A stretch of DNA of 64,000 bases, from positions 122,229 through 186,228 of the forward strand of contig NW_017264848.1 in the NCBI RefSeq assembly GCF_000149955.1, in the 5' to 3' direction. Below, piece by piece: positions 20,161 through 34,110 of the stretch. This DNA comes from Fusarium oxysporum f. sp. lycopersici 4287 (taxonomy: Eukaryota; Ascomycota; Sordariomycetes; Hypocreales; Nectriaceae). Within the stretch, counting starts at the first letter, position 1; every line of letters starts with the position of its first letter. A model generated the notes under the pieces. That model saw only the letters and a program-made list of their open reading frames with translations. It was not told the DNA's origin and did no database searches. The translations under genes and the position numbers were made by a program.

Positions 20161-23100
20161 TTAACTCTCCAAAAGGTGTGTAGCAGCCTCGCAGAAGATA
20201 TTTGCTGCAAATAGACGAAATACGGTCGGGCTGAGACGAATAAGCTGTCCAATAAGGCTAGGCGAGCTTAAGAGTATTATAGCCGAAAACAGGCACGGCG
20301 TACTTAAGAAATAAGAGTTAGCCGATTTACATAAGGGCAGATAGTTTGGGTAATAAGCTATGGGCCGGATAAAAAGTTAATGATGGCCCCTTAATACCTA
20401 ATATGGCTGTAAAGTAAATAATAGTAGATGCAGATATATCTCCAGTAGGTTCTTAGTACGTCTAGAACATTATTAATAGTTAAAAAATAGCCTCAGATAA
20501 GTGTAACCAAAGGCCAGACAAGAGACAGAACATCGAGTTTATAGATAACTTATTTCTACTATTATTTATATCGTAGTGTATATCGTTTCCGTTAGAATAA
20601 ACCTTAGTCTCGACTAGGTCATACTTATTAATATATTTCTCGTTAGTCCGGCGATTATCCTTATCGTTATCGTCATCTTTATAGTCAGAGTCGCCATACT
20701 TATTATCATCTCTATCACATCCTTCGTCCGGATTCCAGTCATAGTTCGTTCCCTTACGCTATAGAAGAGTAACCAGATATAATATATAACGCATTATAAT
20801 AGTTTAATTACTTCTAAGTCGTAAGTTATAGATATCTTATTATTAATATGTTTAAAAGTGCTAAACCCTGAATATATAACAAATAAACCTTTTCTATACA
20901 TTAATATATCTTTCTAAGCACTTTATAACTTTGAACTTGTGGGGCCAAAAGTTATCTTTCTAGTAGGTATTTAACTAGCATCGAGATCTATATAAAGTCT
21001 TAGCCAGCATAAATATGGCTTAATTAATCATAAGATTGACACCACGCAATATAACTCGTAGCTAGGCTTCTACGGGAGCCGGACTTCGGAGTGCCATATC
21101 GTGCTATTGGCCTAACAGATAATCTTCGTTCTATGCTGATTTGGGCTTTTTTGCCGTGGCCGCAATAATGCTAAGCGGTCGGTTATAGAATAAGCAAGGC
21201 CACCTAGTATGCTATAACCATAGAGTTGTTTTATTCTATTTAATATTATAATTATTAAGCTGATATTCGCTAAATCCTAGAGGCTATATATTTAAAGATT
21301 ATCAGGGTTATTAAAAGTTTTAATGCATTATAGCAAAAATAAACAATTAATAATAGTAAGTATTAATCAGTAAAGTGCTTTCTATACTCCTAGAATGCAG
21401 TCACGAAACATATGCAATTAAAATATTAATTTACACGTAGGCGGCCACGAGGTAGTATTGCTCTGCGCTACAAAGGAAAAGTTGGCTGCGAGGGTTGCAA
21501 TAAAAGAAAAAGTAGCTAATAAGTGGGTTTTGCGATGCACTTTTAATCAAAAAGTCTGCAGGGACGTCTAAAACACCGTCCCTTTTTCAGTGAAAGAGGA
21601 ACTAGCAGGGGTATAAGCCAATAAGCGGTGGTGAATTTCCTCTTTTACTGAAAATGGGACTGACCATAAGGATGTAGGAAGTACCCTTGGGTCCTTAGTA
21701 AAGCAGAAATTGCCTAGTCGATTAAGAGTGGCTATACCCTTGGAGAGAGCTATATCTAGCCCTTTTAATCCTGTATTACAGAAACGGTAATCTATCTCGG
21801 CTATGGCTGCTTCTATAACCTTAGCAAAAGCCACTATAACCCCTAGAAAGATATCAGGAGGGAACTATTAAAGGATACCTGCATAGAGCTGCTTCTCTTT
21901 AAGGAAGAGCCTTATTAGCTGGAAAATAGGCTATAGTATGCTACTAAAGTTTTAATAATAGCATATAAGCCGGGGAGCGTTAATAGAGATAACCTGCTTA
22001 AATCGAAATGCAAACTTATTTACCTATATGGCCGCCTTAACCCTCTGTTACTCTTAAGCAAAGGGTATTAAAGCGCCGGGATTATCAGGTATAAGCCGCC
22101 CTTATACCTAGGCAAGTAGTTACTGCTGCTTATCTTTAAGCTAAGCTATATACTAGGCCTCTGTTAAGGGAATGGTAAGTGCAGCTGTAGCAAGACCGTG
22201 GCTTGCCAGTAGGTCGTAGGGTCTATAATAGATAGACTGCTTTAGGTTAGAGTAGCCCTAGAAGAAACCAAAAGAGAGTATATTAGCGCCTTAGTTTTAG
22301 TAACTTATATTCTCTTTTATAACAGTAAAGAGGTCGCTATCCAGGAACGCAGGTAGGCAATCTAATGTGAAGTTCCTGTATGCAGGGTAAAATCCTAGTA
22401 GGTAGAAGGTATAGTTACTCCTGTAAAACTCCCTAGCTACCTGGTTATAGTTGGCAAGTAGATATATAGGAGGACCTAGTCTTCCTTCTGCATTAGGATT
22501 CTTATTTGCTGCAGTATAATTAATATTAATAGCCAGGGCATAAGAGATGTGGCTAATGTTATTGAGGTTATACTTTGCTTTAAGGGCTTTATGTAATTGC
22601 ATAAGACTAGGACTATATAATGCATTATATTCTCTCTAATTATCTAATGCTGATAATAGAGGCAGACTGGATAGTAAGATATCTGTTGCCTGCCCTTAAT
22701 AGATATCATTATTATCGTTAGCACCTATGCCTACTAATGGCTAATAAGGATTAGTCTGCCTATTATCTTTATTCCTCTAATCTTATAGCTGTATCCTAGT
22801 AGGCTGGCTTATAGAAATAATTTTAGACTTATCTATCTACTTGAGAAACCTCTGCTCCTACTTATTATTGCCATTATTATCGTTATTGCACCTATTTGCA
22901 TCGACTTTATCCTCACGGCCTTAATAATCTATGTTAATACCCCTAGGGCTAAAGTTAAAAGGTAATTAGGGGGCGATATTATCTGGCCCGTTTAATACAA
23001 ATAGGCTGTTATTATCCTCTATTTCGATATTATATTGGCAATGCATCTCTTTATTATAATCCTATCCTTGCTGCATTATCTGCAAGCTACTATATTTATT

Positions 23101-26100
23101 ATTACCCTTATTGCTCTTATTACTTGGCTTATCAGAGTAGGCTGATTTAATAATAGTTTCTTCTTCGAGGTTAGCTATGCCTTTATTAACCTCTATATTA
23201 ATATTAGCTTTATAGTTATATACATAGAAAGCCGGCTAATAATCGGCCTAGAAAGCATTGCCTTAAGTAGAGAACCTCTCGAGGAACCCTGTCTAGCTAT
23301 CTATAAATAGTATCTAGAATATGACCTACTTATTAAAGGCTATTATTTGCATCTCCTTGCCCTAGAGAGTCTATCTCGGCTTAACTCCTTTACCAAGGAG
23401 CTTGCCTCGGAGGAAGATATCCTTAATATATAAAGTAAGCATTAGAGCATAGCCCTGCATAAGAGCAGTCCTTATATATGTTATATTATATCGCCGGCGG
23501 GGGTTATTAGCACTAGCAGCTCTCTGACTTAGATGCATAATAATAAACCAGGCTTCCCTGGTAGCACTAGTAACTATATGAAAGGTGCAGCTAGTTAGGT
23601 TAAAATCAATGCCTTGCATATACTTAGCGCTATATATAGTATTTTACTATCGAAATAATATAGTAATATTATCGAAGAAGTGGCTAAACCGGCAGATTGG
23701 CCGATAAGGTAGACTAATAATACTAATAAAATCAAGTTAAAAGACAGGATAATAATTATCCTCCTTGCTTACAGGCTTCGACCCTGTCTTCTTGCTGCTA
23801 TAGTTAAAGATAACTCGGCGTTATAGGAGGTTAAGAGCATATATTTCATTAAAAGCTTTATTATTTATCTCGGCAATAAACTTATTAGCTAATATAATGT
23901 GTTAGTTAGGCAGAGCAGGAAAGGAGAGTTAAAAACCTAGCAGGGCCTCTTTACTTAAGCCCTAGGCAAGGAATAGGAAGGGGAGGGGAGAAAGGGGTTA
24001 AAACCAGGTCGCTGCTTTTACATACTCTTATACTCTTCGATTAAGGTAGTACTATACTATATATCTAAGAATCACCGGCATAATAGTCTATCCTCTAACC
24101 CCTCTAGAACTAGTCTATTGCGTCTTCTATATTAACTATATTTCCTTAGATGCTTATAGGCTCTTTAAGGTAGTGTTTATCAGCAGAAAAGGGAGATATA
24201 TACTCTTACGCCTTATCTTAATCCTTGCCATTATTGATATCAGGACTATCCGACTAGACATTAAGGTTAATCTCTTCTGGAAGCCCTAAGTATAATATGG
24301 CAGGTATCTTAATGTCGGCTGTAATGGCTATCTTAACTACCGAGAGGGGGCTTTAATGCTCTTTTATAATAATAGGTTATGTAATAAGAAGAGTAAATAG
24401 CTATAATATATAGGGGAAAATAATAAGTCTAAGGGTATAAGCTGCTTATTTCTATCTGATACTCTATTAATATTATATATAACACTGCTTGCTAATTTAT
24501 AGAATTTAACTACTATGCAAGCTAGTGCAACTAGATACAATATATATAACTCTAACTTATGCTATTACTGTTATAACTAAAGCTCTTTACGAAGGGGTAT
24601 TGCATCTTTAGTTAAGCTCTAGTCTAGAAAGGGGAGTAGCTGCTATACCTATAATCGGCTTATTAACTTTACTTAGCCTGAATGCATTTATAAATAGCCC
24701 TAGGTTAGCAGACCTAAGGTTAGATATCTAAGCGCGCATATAGCTAAGGCAAAAACTTAAAACCTAATAGGATCTTATATATCTTAGTCTAGTTATTATA
24801 TTTCTAATTACATAGAATAGTAATAGGTCCCTTATTGTTCTTTAATGCAGAGCAACTAAGAAGGAAAATGCAGAAATAAAGTAGCTGGCTTGTTATAGAT
24901 ACTATAAAACTCTAAAATCCTATTACATCCTAAGGCAACAGGGGTGCCCTTGCTGCAACTTAATCCTTCTGGCTTATCTGCTATCTCTTTTCTCTCGATT
25001 TTTACTATTATATAACCCTATATTTATTATAAGAATTAGTAATAATAGTTTAGGTATATTAATACTAAGGTTAATTAATATTTATAGGTAAATATAATGC
25101 ACTTTAGTAATTCTAATTAGATCTAGCTATAAGAGTAACTATAATAATTACTTAAGTAATTATATTTTATTATAATTATATATTATATTATTATTATTGC
25201 AGTATTACTGCTATTTAATAAAGCTAGTAATAAAACTAGTATAAGGTAGATTGCACTTATTATTTCACTAAGTTATTCTCGACCTGTCCTGTAGTAATTA
25301 ATGCCTATTTCCTGCCATTACTATAGGACTATTTATCTAGGATACTTCCTAGGGTAGCTGCAAGCTAAGGGTATAATCCTGGCGATAGTTACGTGGTTAT
25401 CCTGTCCTGGCTATTTAGGATTGGCCGGAGCTTGGCCGTCTGCTTAGTAGTATTTTCCTGGTTGCCGGTAATTGGCTTACCCTGCCGCCTCCTATAGCTC
25501 CTTTCGGTAGTTTTTGCAAGGGATAGCTAACTTCTGCTGTAATATAAGACTTTTAAGGAGGTGGCTAGTAACCGTAATCTATGGCATTCCTCCCCTGTGT
25601 GCCGTCTCGGTGGTGGTGGCTTCTTAATGCTGTCTTCGGGGCAGGAGGCAATAAAGGCATCGGAGTCTTTATATAACTAGCAGATAGCGGCGATGATAGT
25701 GGCTGATGATGTTAAGAAGATTGTGATAGTTAACTCTGCTGCTGTTGCTGTTACTGCATTTGGAGTAGTAAGTCTTCTTCTGCGGCTATGATCCCTATGT
25801 GCCTGCTCTTATGCTGTGCCCTGTCTGCCGTATTAATTAGGATAAACCCTTGCAAAGATAAGGGCTGTTTAATATAGTAGTTTAATAATACTATACCCTG
25901 TTGGCAAAGCACTTTATCTGGGATGTTGCTAATATGCTCTTCTGGTAGAAGCAAAGGTGCTATTTGCCGCTGCTAGTGCTGCTAATTATTATTATATTCG
26001 GAGATTGCAGTAGCTGATATTATTTCTGCTAGTATCTTATTATATCCCTAGTATACTACCTAGATTATCTATAGGTCTTTAATTGACTAAGGCTCTCTAT

Positions 26101-28890
26101 TGTTAGACTTATTATTTTCTACTGCCCTGCAGCATTAACCTAAAGCCTATAAGAGCATAGTATAATTAATATAAGCACTAAGTTTACTCGAGGTATATAT
26201 GCCTTATAGGGCAGGATTCTCCTTTACCTTAGGAATATTTCCTAGCTAACTACAGATAGCCTATATAATAGCTAATGCTAGAGGTTTATAGCGCATTTTA
26301 GATTGCAGTTAGTAAACCCTGTTATTTGCGCTAATGCGTTATAAGATTAAATCCTCCTATACCGGATAGAATGCAGGACTAATAGCATATTAGATAATAT
26401 AAAACAGGCCTATCTAGAGATTACCTATACTAAAGCATTCTGCATAGTGCTTATTATATTCTTTAGGCATTAGATCGAGATAGTACTTCGTTAAAGGATC
26501 CCTGAATTTAGTTATATAGCTGCAGATATAATTAAGAACCTGCCTTTCCAGGGTTTGCAAGTGCAGGTCAAGCCAGGATGCAATATTATTAGTGCTATTA
26601 ATACTATTATCTTCCCTAAGTTAAGCCTACTAATTATCCTTATAAGCAGTTATTATAAGATATTTAATAGTAGGTATTAAGTTATCTTATTATAATAGCT
26701 TATTATTCTTATAAAGACTAATAATATTAGCAGGCTAGGTGTTAACCTAGTAAATAATATAATCTATAACCTGCGTTATAATCTTGCCTTCCTTCTTTTT
26801 AATTTATAGTAGCAGCTATATATCTAGAAAGCAAAGAGTAAGGTTCTATTAAAGATGGCAATAGAGGCTATTATATATTTCCTTATTAAGTAAGCTTAGA
26901 AACCTACTTCGATAAGATGCCTTTAGAACCGACTTAGCAGCAGAAGAAGCCGATGGTTTATTAGGGTTATTATTGCTATTTCTATTATCCTCTTTAAGAT
27001 AAAAGACCTGGTGTATATTTATAGCATCGTAGGCATTACTTCTAAGACTGCAGGCCAGTATAGTCTAGTCTGAAATCTAAATAGACTTAGAGGCAGAGAC
27101 AGGAAGTGCCCTTAAGGTTTTAAGTATCTAATAGAATATATTAAACTAATACTATTTGCATAAGATAATAGCATATCCTAAGTTAGCTATATTATATTAT
27201 ATATTATTTATATATATATATATAAAAGATGCAAATAAATAAGGATTACTATATATAAATCTATAGATATAAAAGGGGAGTTACTACTTATATTATTAAG
27301 TCTATACCTTGCAATCTAATACTATTTTAAAATATTAAATATAGCTCTCCCTAGAGAGGTTTAATATTAACAGGTAATCCGAGGTCTCTACTATTTGCTT
27401 CTCTATAGCGTAATAAGGCGGCTAATAGGGAAGCAGGCTTTACTAGTTAGGCATAGGATATCTAATATACTTTTCTTAATACCCTTCTTATTACTGTCTC
27501 TCTCGGTGGAAAACAGGGTAGGATCCTGATTAGAGGCAGAGATAAGCTATAACCAGATCTAACCATAGGTATCTAGCAGGGTGAGGTTATAACGGTTAAT
27601 ATAAAGCTTGATATCTAGTTTAATAGGTAGAGTGTCTATAGAAGTAAAAGGAAAGAATAAGTATAGGCTGTTATTATTATTATACTTATATAAGTATATT
27701 TATTTATATAGAGAAGGATATAATATAATAATCTAATAGTTAGGGTTTATAATAATTAATAAAGAGGGGCATATCTTTATTATAGAATTTGCAGATCTAC
27801 TATAAATTACTTAGATCTAAAGCTATCTGCTTTATATAGTCTTTTAAGGCTTCTATATAATGCTGGCTAGCTATAAGCTTAGGCTTCTCGTTGCCGTTAA
27901 GGTCGGCCTAGTTTCTAAAGGATAGGATATATTAATATTAATCTTAGGTGGTGCTCGAATTAGCATCTAGGATAGCATTAATTATATTATAGACGGCGGC
28001 AGTACTATAAGAGACCTGGATATAGTGCTCCTAGGCTTGGCATACAAGGCCACTATTCTAGAAGGAGCAATAGAGATAGGCAATATAATTATAGTTAAGA
28101 GGTCTGTTGCTGCTACAGGACTAGGATGAATTAAGGAGATAGATAGGCAGCTCGGCGATGGCAAGGCAGTAGGGCTCTGCCTGTTTCTTCAGGGAGTCGA
28201 CCTCGGTAAAGGAGGGTAGTAGAGACTTTTATAAGTTAGAGGGCTTAGAGGATTCGGATGGCAATAACTATTAAAGTCGAGCTGTAGCATTATAGCTAAT
28301 ATGGCTGATAACGGAAGGTTTATCGGGGGAGGTAGATAGACAGGTTAGATAGGAGGGATAGGTAGGGGTAGTTTTAGGCCGTTTAGAGGGCCGGGGGTTT
28401 ATATTAGAATTAGGAGAAGGATATTTAATTTTAATTATAATAATAATAGTAACTAGTGAAAATATTAATAGAGGAGTATTAGGTATTATGATTTATTACT
28501 ATTATCTTATGCTAGATAGATATAGGCTAGCAAAAGGATAAAAAAAAAAAAAAAAAAAAGGAAAGTTAAGAGGAGGAGGATAATAGTGGTTATTATTATA
28601 ACAAATAGGAGGAGGTATAGGGATTAGAAAGGAAAGGTGACTAATAAGAGGGCAGAGGAGAGAAGAGGTGTTAAAGGATTAGGAGGGTAAAGGGGCGCAT
28701 GGATAGGTAAACCTAGGTTTAAAGGGTAGATAGGCAAAAGTTTAGAGAAAGGATAGTGTATGGACACCTAAACCCAGGTTTAGGCGGGTCCAGGGTATAA
28801 AAATGGCAAGTTTTATAGCAGGGTTATTAAATGTGGAGGGCTAGGGCAAGATTTTTAGGATAGTTTTAAAAGTTTAGAGGGTTGCAGTAC
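20161..28890. other. TA-rich, RIP-like degraded repeat DNA, mostly unidentifiable
   Basis: Very high TA content and dense stops in all frames are what repeat-induced point mutation (C to T at CpA) produces. Cytosine-adenine pairs survive mainly after G. Three minus-strand open stretches stand out: 21834-21568 (88 codons), 22602-22297 (101 codons) and 23619-23371 (82 codons). I do not recognise them. No supported gene is present. A 20-base A run lies at 28540-28559, followed by a purine-rich stretch to about 28760 with two degenerate copies of a TAAACCTAGGTTTA-like palindrome (28708-28721 and 28769-28784). Confidence 0.6.
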
Positions 28891-28899
28891 GGGGGCTTC

Positions 28900-30480
28900 T
28901 AAAGATGTATAATTTTTAACCTGACCCTATTGGATACAGGCAGTTTTACCACTATGATATTAGATTTAAGAAGTATATTTCTATATAATAACTAAAAGAA
29001 TACTATTAAGATATATATAAAAAACCTAAAGAAGCTAGTATAAGCCACCTCTCTTAGTATTTTAGATTAGAATAAGATAAATAAATTAGATAAATTATAA
29101 ATAAATACTTAATCTATAAATAAAAACCATAGGGATAGAGATACCTAATATAATCTCTTATAGACTAAGATAAGTAAGAAAGAGTAAAATAAGAATTTAT
29201 CTATGAAATCTATGTATACCTATTATATAGACACTAAGGAGTTATAAAAACAATAAAATAACTTTAAGAACTAGGCTACTACCATTTTAAAAAGGGATAA
29301 GTTAAAAAGGTTATAAAATAATGCAATTTATATATAAGAATAAAGGCATAAAGATATAAACCTTATAGATAACTATAACCCTTACTAGTAGTATAATAAC
29401 CTTAGGACTTAATTATAATAGACTTTATAACTAAATTACCTTTATTAAAAGAACCCTTAACTAGAATCTTCTATAATAGCATTATAGTTATAATTAACCA
29501 ACTTATAAAATTCTTATACTATTTGCTATACAGAGAATCCATAGATGCAGAAGAACTTTCCTATATTTTTTATTAATATATTATTAGTATATATAGATTA
29601 CCTATAGAAATCCTTTCGGATAGAGGACCTATATTTGCAGTAATATTTTAGTAATTACTTATAGCACAACTTAGACTAAATTACTAACTTATAATAGCAT
29701 TTTAACTATAAGTTAATAAATAAACTAAATAAATAAATTAAGTACTTAAGTAGTACTTATAGTATTATATTAATTATAAATAAAATAATTAGGTTAAGAA
29801 ACTACTAATAGCCTAACTTACCTATAACACTGCATATAACAAAAGTATAAAGCTTACCCTAGCTTATACTAATTTCGGATTTATACTAAATACATATTAT
29901 AATACATAATAAGAAAAATTAGTTAACCTAGCTGCTATACTTAAAAGTAATAACCTTAAAAACCTATATAAAGAAATAAAAATAGAACTCGAATTTATTA
30001 GAAAACATATAAAAAACTACTATAATCTAAAACAGTTAAAGGGACTAACCTTTATAGAGGGAGATATAGTCTACCTAGCCACAAAAAACATTAAAACAGA
30101 TTAACTAACTTATAAATTAGACTATAAATTTATCAGACCCTATAAAGTACTACAGAAAATCTCAGAAAATAACTATAAACTAGACCTATTACCGAAAGTT
30201 AGGCTCTATCTAGTCTTTTACGTTTTACTACTTAAATTAGTAGCAGATATAATATAAGTTAAAATAAGTAATAAGCTATAAGAAATCTTAGGACTAGAAG
30301 TCTATAAAGCAAAGGAAATTAAGAAAACCTATATAAGAAATAATTAAAGGAAGTACTTAATAAAATAGAAAAACTACCTAGAAAGCAAAAACATATAAGA
30401 ACCTCTAAAATACCTTATTAATACCTAGCAACTCCTAAAGAATTTTTACCAGAAGCAGAAGAATTAAGGAAGGCACTAAG
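28900..30480 (+). mobile_element. RIP-degraded Ty3/gypsy retrotransposon remnant (protease?, integrase, chromodomain)
   Basis: Plus-strand frames show an LLDTGS protease-like motif near 28930 and an integrase core with ESMDAEELSYIF, then EILSDRGPIFA near 29610. Next come the end-of-integrase LVFYVLLLK stretch near 30215 and a chromodomain at about 30290-30440. In the chromodomain, expected Trp codons read TAG or TAA (for example after Leu-Ile-Lys and before Glu-Pro-Leu), the expected result of RIP on TGG and CAG. Reverse transcriptase and RNase H are not recognisable, so an internal deletion is likely. Its LTRs could not be defined. Confidence 0.7.
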
Positions 30481-31800
30481 ACCTAAAGAATCCTACTCTG
30501 ACTATTTGGCAATAACAGACTAATCCCAGAAGGAACCATTAATTATAGCACTCTTAAGAGCAACCTACTTACTCTATTCTGCCTTTTTAAGCTCGTCTAT
30601 AAAGTTAAAACCACGTTAGATTATATCCAAGCCCTTCACCTTAACCTAACAATGCTAATGCTGCAAATAAGTAATCTTAGCAAACTAAATATTTATTGCA
30701 TTATAAATATAAGTAGACTCTGCCTAAAGACTAATTAGTTCTTTCTTAATAGCCTCCTCCTCCTGCTCTAAATAATGCTTTTTATTAATAATTCTTTTAG
30801 CTAACATTATATTAGCAAAACCTATAAAATATTTCACAGATAAAGAACATACCTGCTGCAATAGAAAGACTATAACTATTACAGGATATTCTGGATTTAA
30901 TGCAAGGATTACATCGATTTAATTTCGTAAGGTTAAGGATATAAGAATCCTCTATTTTCCAATAGATGCAGTTAAAATAAGGCATAATAGGGTTCCCAAA
31001 TGCTGCAATAAGAATACAGAGAGAATTGCAATTTTCGGTAGAAGTCTTCTTAGCCTTAGATATGCAGTTAGACATCTTAAGGGGATTATAGGATTAAGAT
31101 TAAACTCACCAGGGGATAACTAACAGAAAGTGTATTAACCAGGCCTCGAGGATAAGGCCTAAAGGAGGGGAGAGATCGTATTACAACCCTAACAGTTTTA
31201 TCACGTATACCCTACATTTTCCACTAATTACTACACCTCCCATTAAAGACAATTAGCGCCAAGACTCTATGATTAGAGCTAATCTACTACAATTAATACT
31301 AATCCACTTAGATTACTACTAATCCTATGATAACCTTATCGATTAACTGTAATTAATCTAGTATATAGAATATATTTATTTGCACTTTTATAGATTCTAG
31401 CTTACTAGCTATTAATAAAACTTCTTTATATTAATTAAGCCTAATACGCATTAAATTTACTATTAAGAGATGTAATACTTTGATAAGCTTAGTTACACGC
31501 CCTATGCAATCTGCTAATAATAAGCCTAGCATGGCTTAGTTTATCCACAGTTAGAAACCAACTATTATATAGCTTGGCTTAGGGTTAGCTTAGGGTTAGC
31601 TGCCTATTTAGCTGGTTTTTGCTAGTAGTTTTATATAAACTGTAGTTTTATATAAATAGTCTATATGCCTGGCTTTTTAGGCTAATTAGCTTATATAGCA
31701 GTTAACCCTAAGCCTTACTTACTGCTATAGTTTACTGTAAACCTGCCTAGGACTAGCAACTAGGTTTAAAAAAGGTAAATTAACCTATAATATAATAGTA
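30481..31800. other. TA-rich degraded repeat DNA
   Basis: No supported gene. One minus-strand open stretch (31075-30812, 87 codons) has several Cys residues but no recognised fold. The inverted repeat at 31588-31713 is listed separately. Confidence 0.5.
31588..31713. repeat. 16-bp inverted repeat with telomere-like text
   Basis: GCTTAGGGTTAGCTGC at 31588-31603 faces GCAGTTAACCCTAAGC at 31698-31713 (one mismatch), with 94 bp between. A second GCTTAGGGTTAGC precedes the left arm. The arms contain TTAGGG, but there is no tandem telomere array. Confidence 0.6.
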
Positions 31801-32700
31801 CTGCACTAAACTCCTATATAAAGAAAAGGTAAATTAGCTAATTTACTATTATAATAAATATTAGGGCAGGCTATGCCTATGGCCCTATATCTGTAATTAT
31901 AAAGCTTATAGAAAAGAGGTGGTGTTAAGAAGAGGTTATCTATAAAGACATAATATATCTGCTTTAGCAGTATATCACATAGGGAAATAACAACGCCCTG
32001 CATATTGCCTAGTTATATAAGAGCAGCTGCCTCCTTGCTAGCTGCCTCTCTCTCTTATATGCTAGGGCGACCTCTCTTTTGCCTTGGCCCCCGGTCTAAG
32101 GCATTATAATTTAAGCCTTTAAAGTGCCAAAGCCACCGAATAAAGAAGCCTGCTTAGGCAATGACCTAGATCTTGAAGCCTAGTGGAGTTGGCTTCCCTT
32201 TGATAACAGTTATTGCTATTAATCTGCCTGTATAGCAGACTATACACTTATCTACAGCGAGATAAGAGCCTGGTTGGAAGAGTGCAGCTAACACTCTCTG
32301 TATGTAGTTAGACTACTCTTTAGCAGCTTGGAATACCTTCGGAAGGAGGGCATTTTCATCGACCTTGGTGTAATTAAAGGGATGAAGATAGCGGTAGATT
32401 AGCTTAAACCTCTAATAAGGCATAAACTTAATAACTAAGTGCAGAGGGGATTAATCTCCTAGCCGGGGAGCCTTCTAATGGCTTCGTAGCTTCCTTTCCG
32501 CATAAATTCCTATTTAAATCAGCATGCCAAGCCATACACAGATCTGTGCAGTAGAGATCCCTTCCTAAGCTAGGAGCGTTAAGTGTTTATGAAGTAGGTT
32601 ATTCCAGCTGTTAACCACGCCATTTTTAAGCAGGTAATAAATCTAACTATTAGTATATTTAATCTACCTCCAAAGAAGCGATTTAGGTATAAAAAGCTGG
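31800..32700 (-). mobile_element. PiggyBac-like (DDE_Tnp_1_7) transposase remnant
   Basis: Minus-strand frames from about 32270 read SYLAVDKCIVCYTGRLIAI, then KPTPLGFKI, then a stretch ending in GPR. The frame at 32003-31806 continues with YVFIDNLFLTPPLFYKL. These match the order of conserved piggyBac blocks: the D in the (A)VDE-like block, the Thr-Gly-Arg block, the Lys-Pro-Thr-Pro-x-Gly-Phe-Lys block and the x-x-DNLF block. Stops (for example TAG for Trp) and a Glu to Lys change in the first block show decay. The flanking TTAA ends were not resolved. Confidence 0.7.
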
Positions 32701-33231
32701 AAAAGATTAAGTAGTGTATTAGGCAAATAACTAATATAATAATCGCGAGGTTGTATAATAAAAGGGCTGAAATTAAAGCCGCGGGTCTTATTAGCCGGAT
32801 AATTATTAGCCCCGGCAGGCTCCTTTAGGCCCGTTTAGGGGCCCTTATGTTGCTTATAGAAGCTCTTATTATTATAGGAATTAATCTCCTGTCTTTAACT
32901 AGGATCTGAAGAGGTATTTATTAATTAAATTGCTATAAAGTATATAGTAATTTGGCTATAAAAGGATAAAAGCTAAAGCTTTTAGTACCCTGCTTATACT
33001 GCTATAATAACAGGGATAGGGTAGGGCGGGGTATGGATTACAGCCTGTTAGGCTCTTAGGAGATAAGTATTTTATTTTTATAGTTATAAATACTAGCTTT
33101 TAGTAGGAAAAGTATATAAGGTCTAGGGATATATAAACTAATAGGGAAATATATTAGTTAGTTACTTAAGGTAAAGTTTTTTATAAGGTATATATAATAT
33201 AGCTACTAAGATTATAATACTAAGCTTAAAC

Positions 33232-33285
33232 TAATATATATAATAAGTATGCTAATTAGATAAGTATACTAATTAAAAATCTTAA
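33232..33285. repeat. Terminal inverted repeat, left, of split Fot1-like element
   Basis: Matches the reverse complement of 40738-40791. Sites such as GTATGCTAATT (left) against GCATGCCGATT (right) show that the left arm has more C-to-T changes. Confidence 0.8.
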
Positions 33286-34110
33286 CTCTCCTAAGATAAA
33301 TTGCAATAAAAACATAACAGACTATCTAATTAATTAAAATTAACTATTATACTTATCTCTAGAGGCCTTAATACCCTCTTAATAGGTTCTTATATTATGC
33401 CTAGTCTTACTATAAGTCCTATAATGCCAAACCCTTAGTTATACTAAACTTCCTTAATTATTACTTCTTAATAATTTAGCTATTATCTATATATTTATAT
33501 CTATCTAATTAATTAAATCCTAACCTTCCTATATAGTTATACTCCCTCTATTTTATAGGCAGGTTTTTTTTGCCTTATATTACCGGCTAAGTATCTTATT
33601 TACCTATTAAAGCTCTTAGTTCTTGGCCTCTAGTAAGGCAGTCTTATATATATTTCTTTTTACTGCCTTAGTAAGAGACTAAAGAGCTTTAAGAATTAAT
33701 TCTAAGGAGCTATTATAATATCTTCTAATTTATCTCTATAGGTATTTAAACTAGGATCTAGCCTTAAGAGCTATTCTTAGGGTCCTTAAAGTCTAAGATT
33801 AATCTTATTAGGCCTCCTTCTTAATAGGCATTAAAGTCTATAGCTATATATTAAGTTTTAAGATTATAACTTCTAGGTTAAAAAGAATAAGACTAGCTTC
33901 TCTAAAACCCCCTTTAATATTTGCCTTAGTTATAGTTAATTAAAAGGCAGTATAAAAGGCCAGGAAGAACTTAATCTTAGAAATATAAGTTATAGACCTT
34001 CTAATTAGATACTTTATTTCTTAATTATATACCTTTTTTAATAGCCTAAAATACCTAATATTAAGGGGTTAAAGTAGGTAGGAAGAATAAGGTAATATAT
34101 AAAGTATAAT

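Noticed and set aside
31179..31497. Possible LTR of the degraded gypsy element (purine run AAAGGAGGGGAGAG just before it)
   Set aside because: The ends do not form convincing TG...CA inverted ends, there is no target duplication, and no second copy was found in the window.
20000..34000. CRISPR-like or tandem arrays
   Set aside because: Repeated short TA-rich words are due to base composition; no regular spacing was found.
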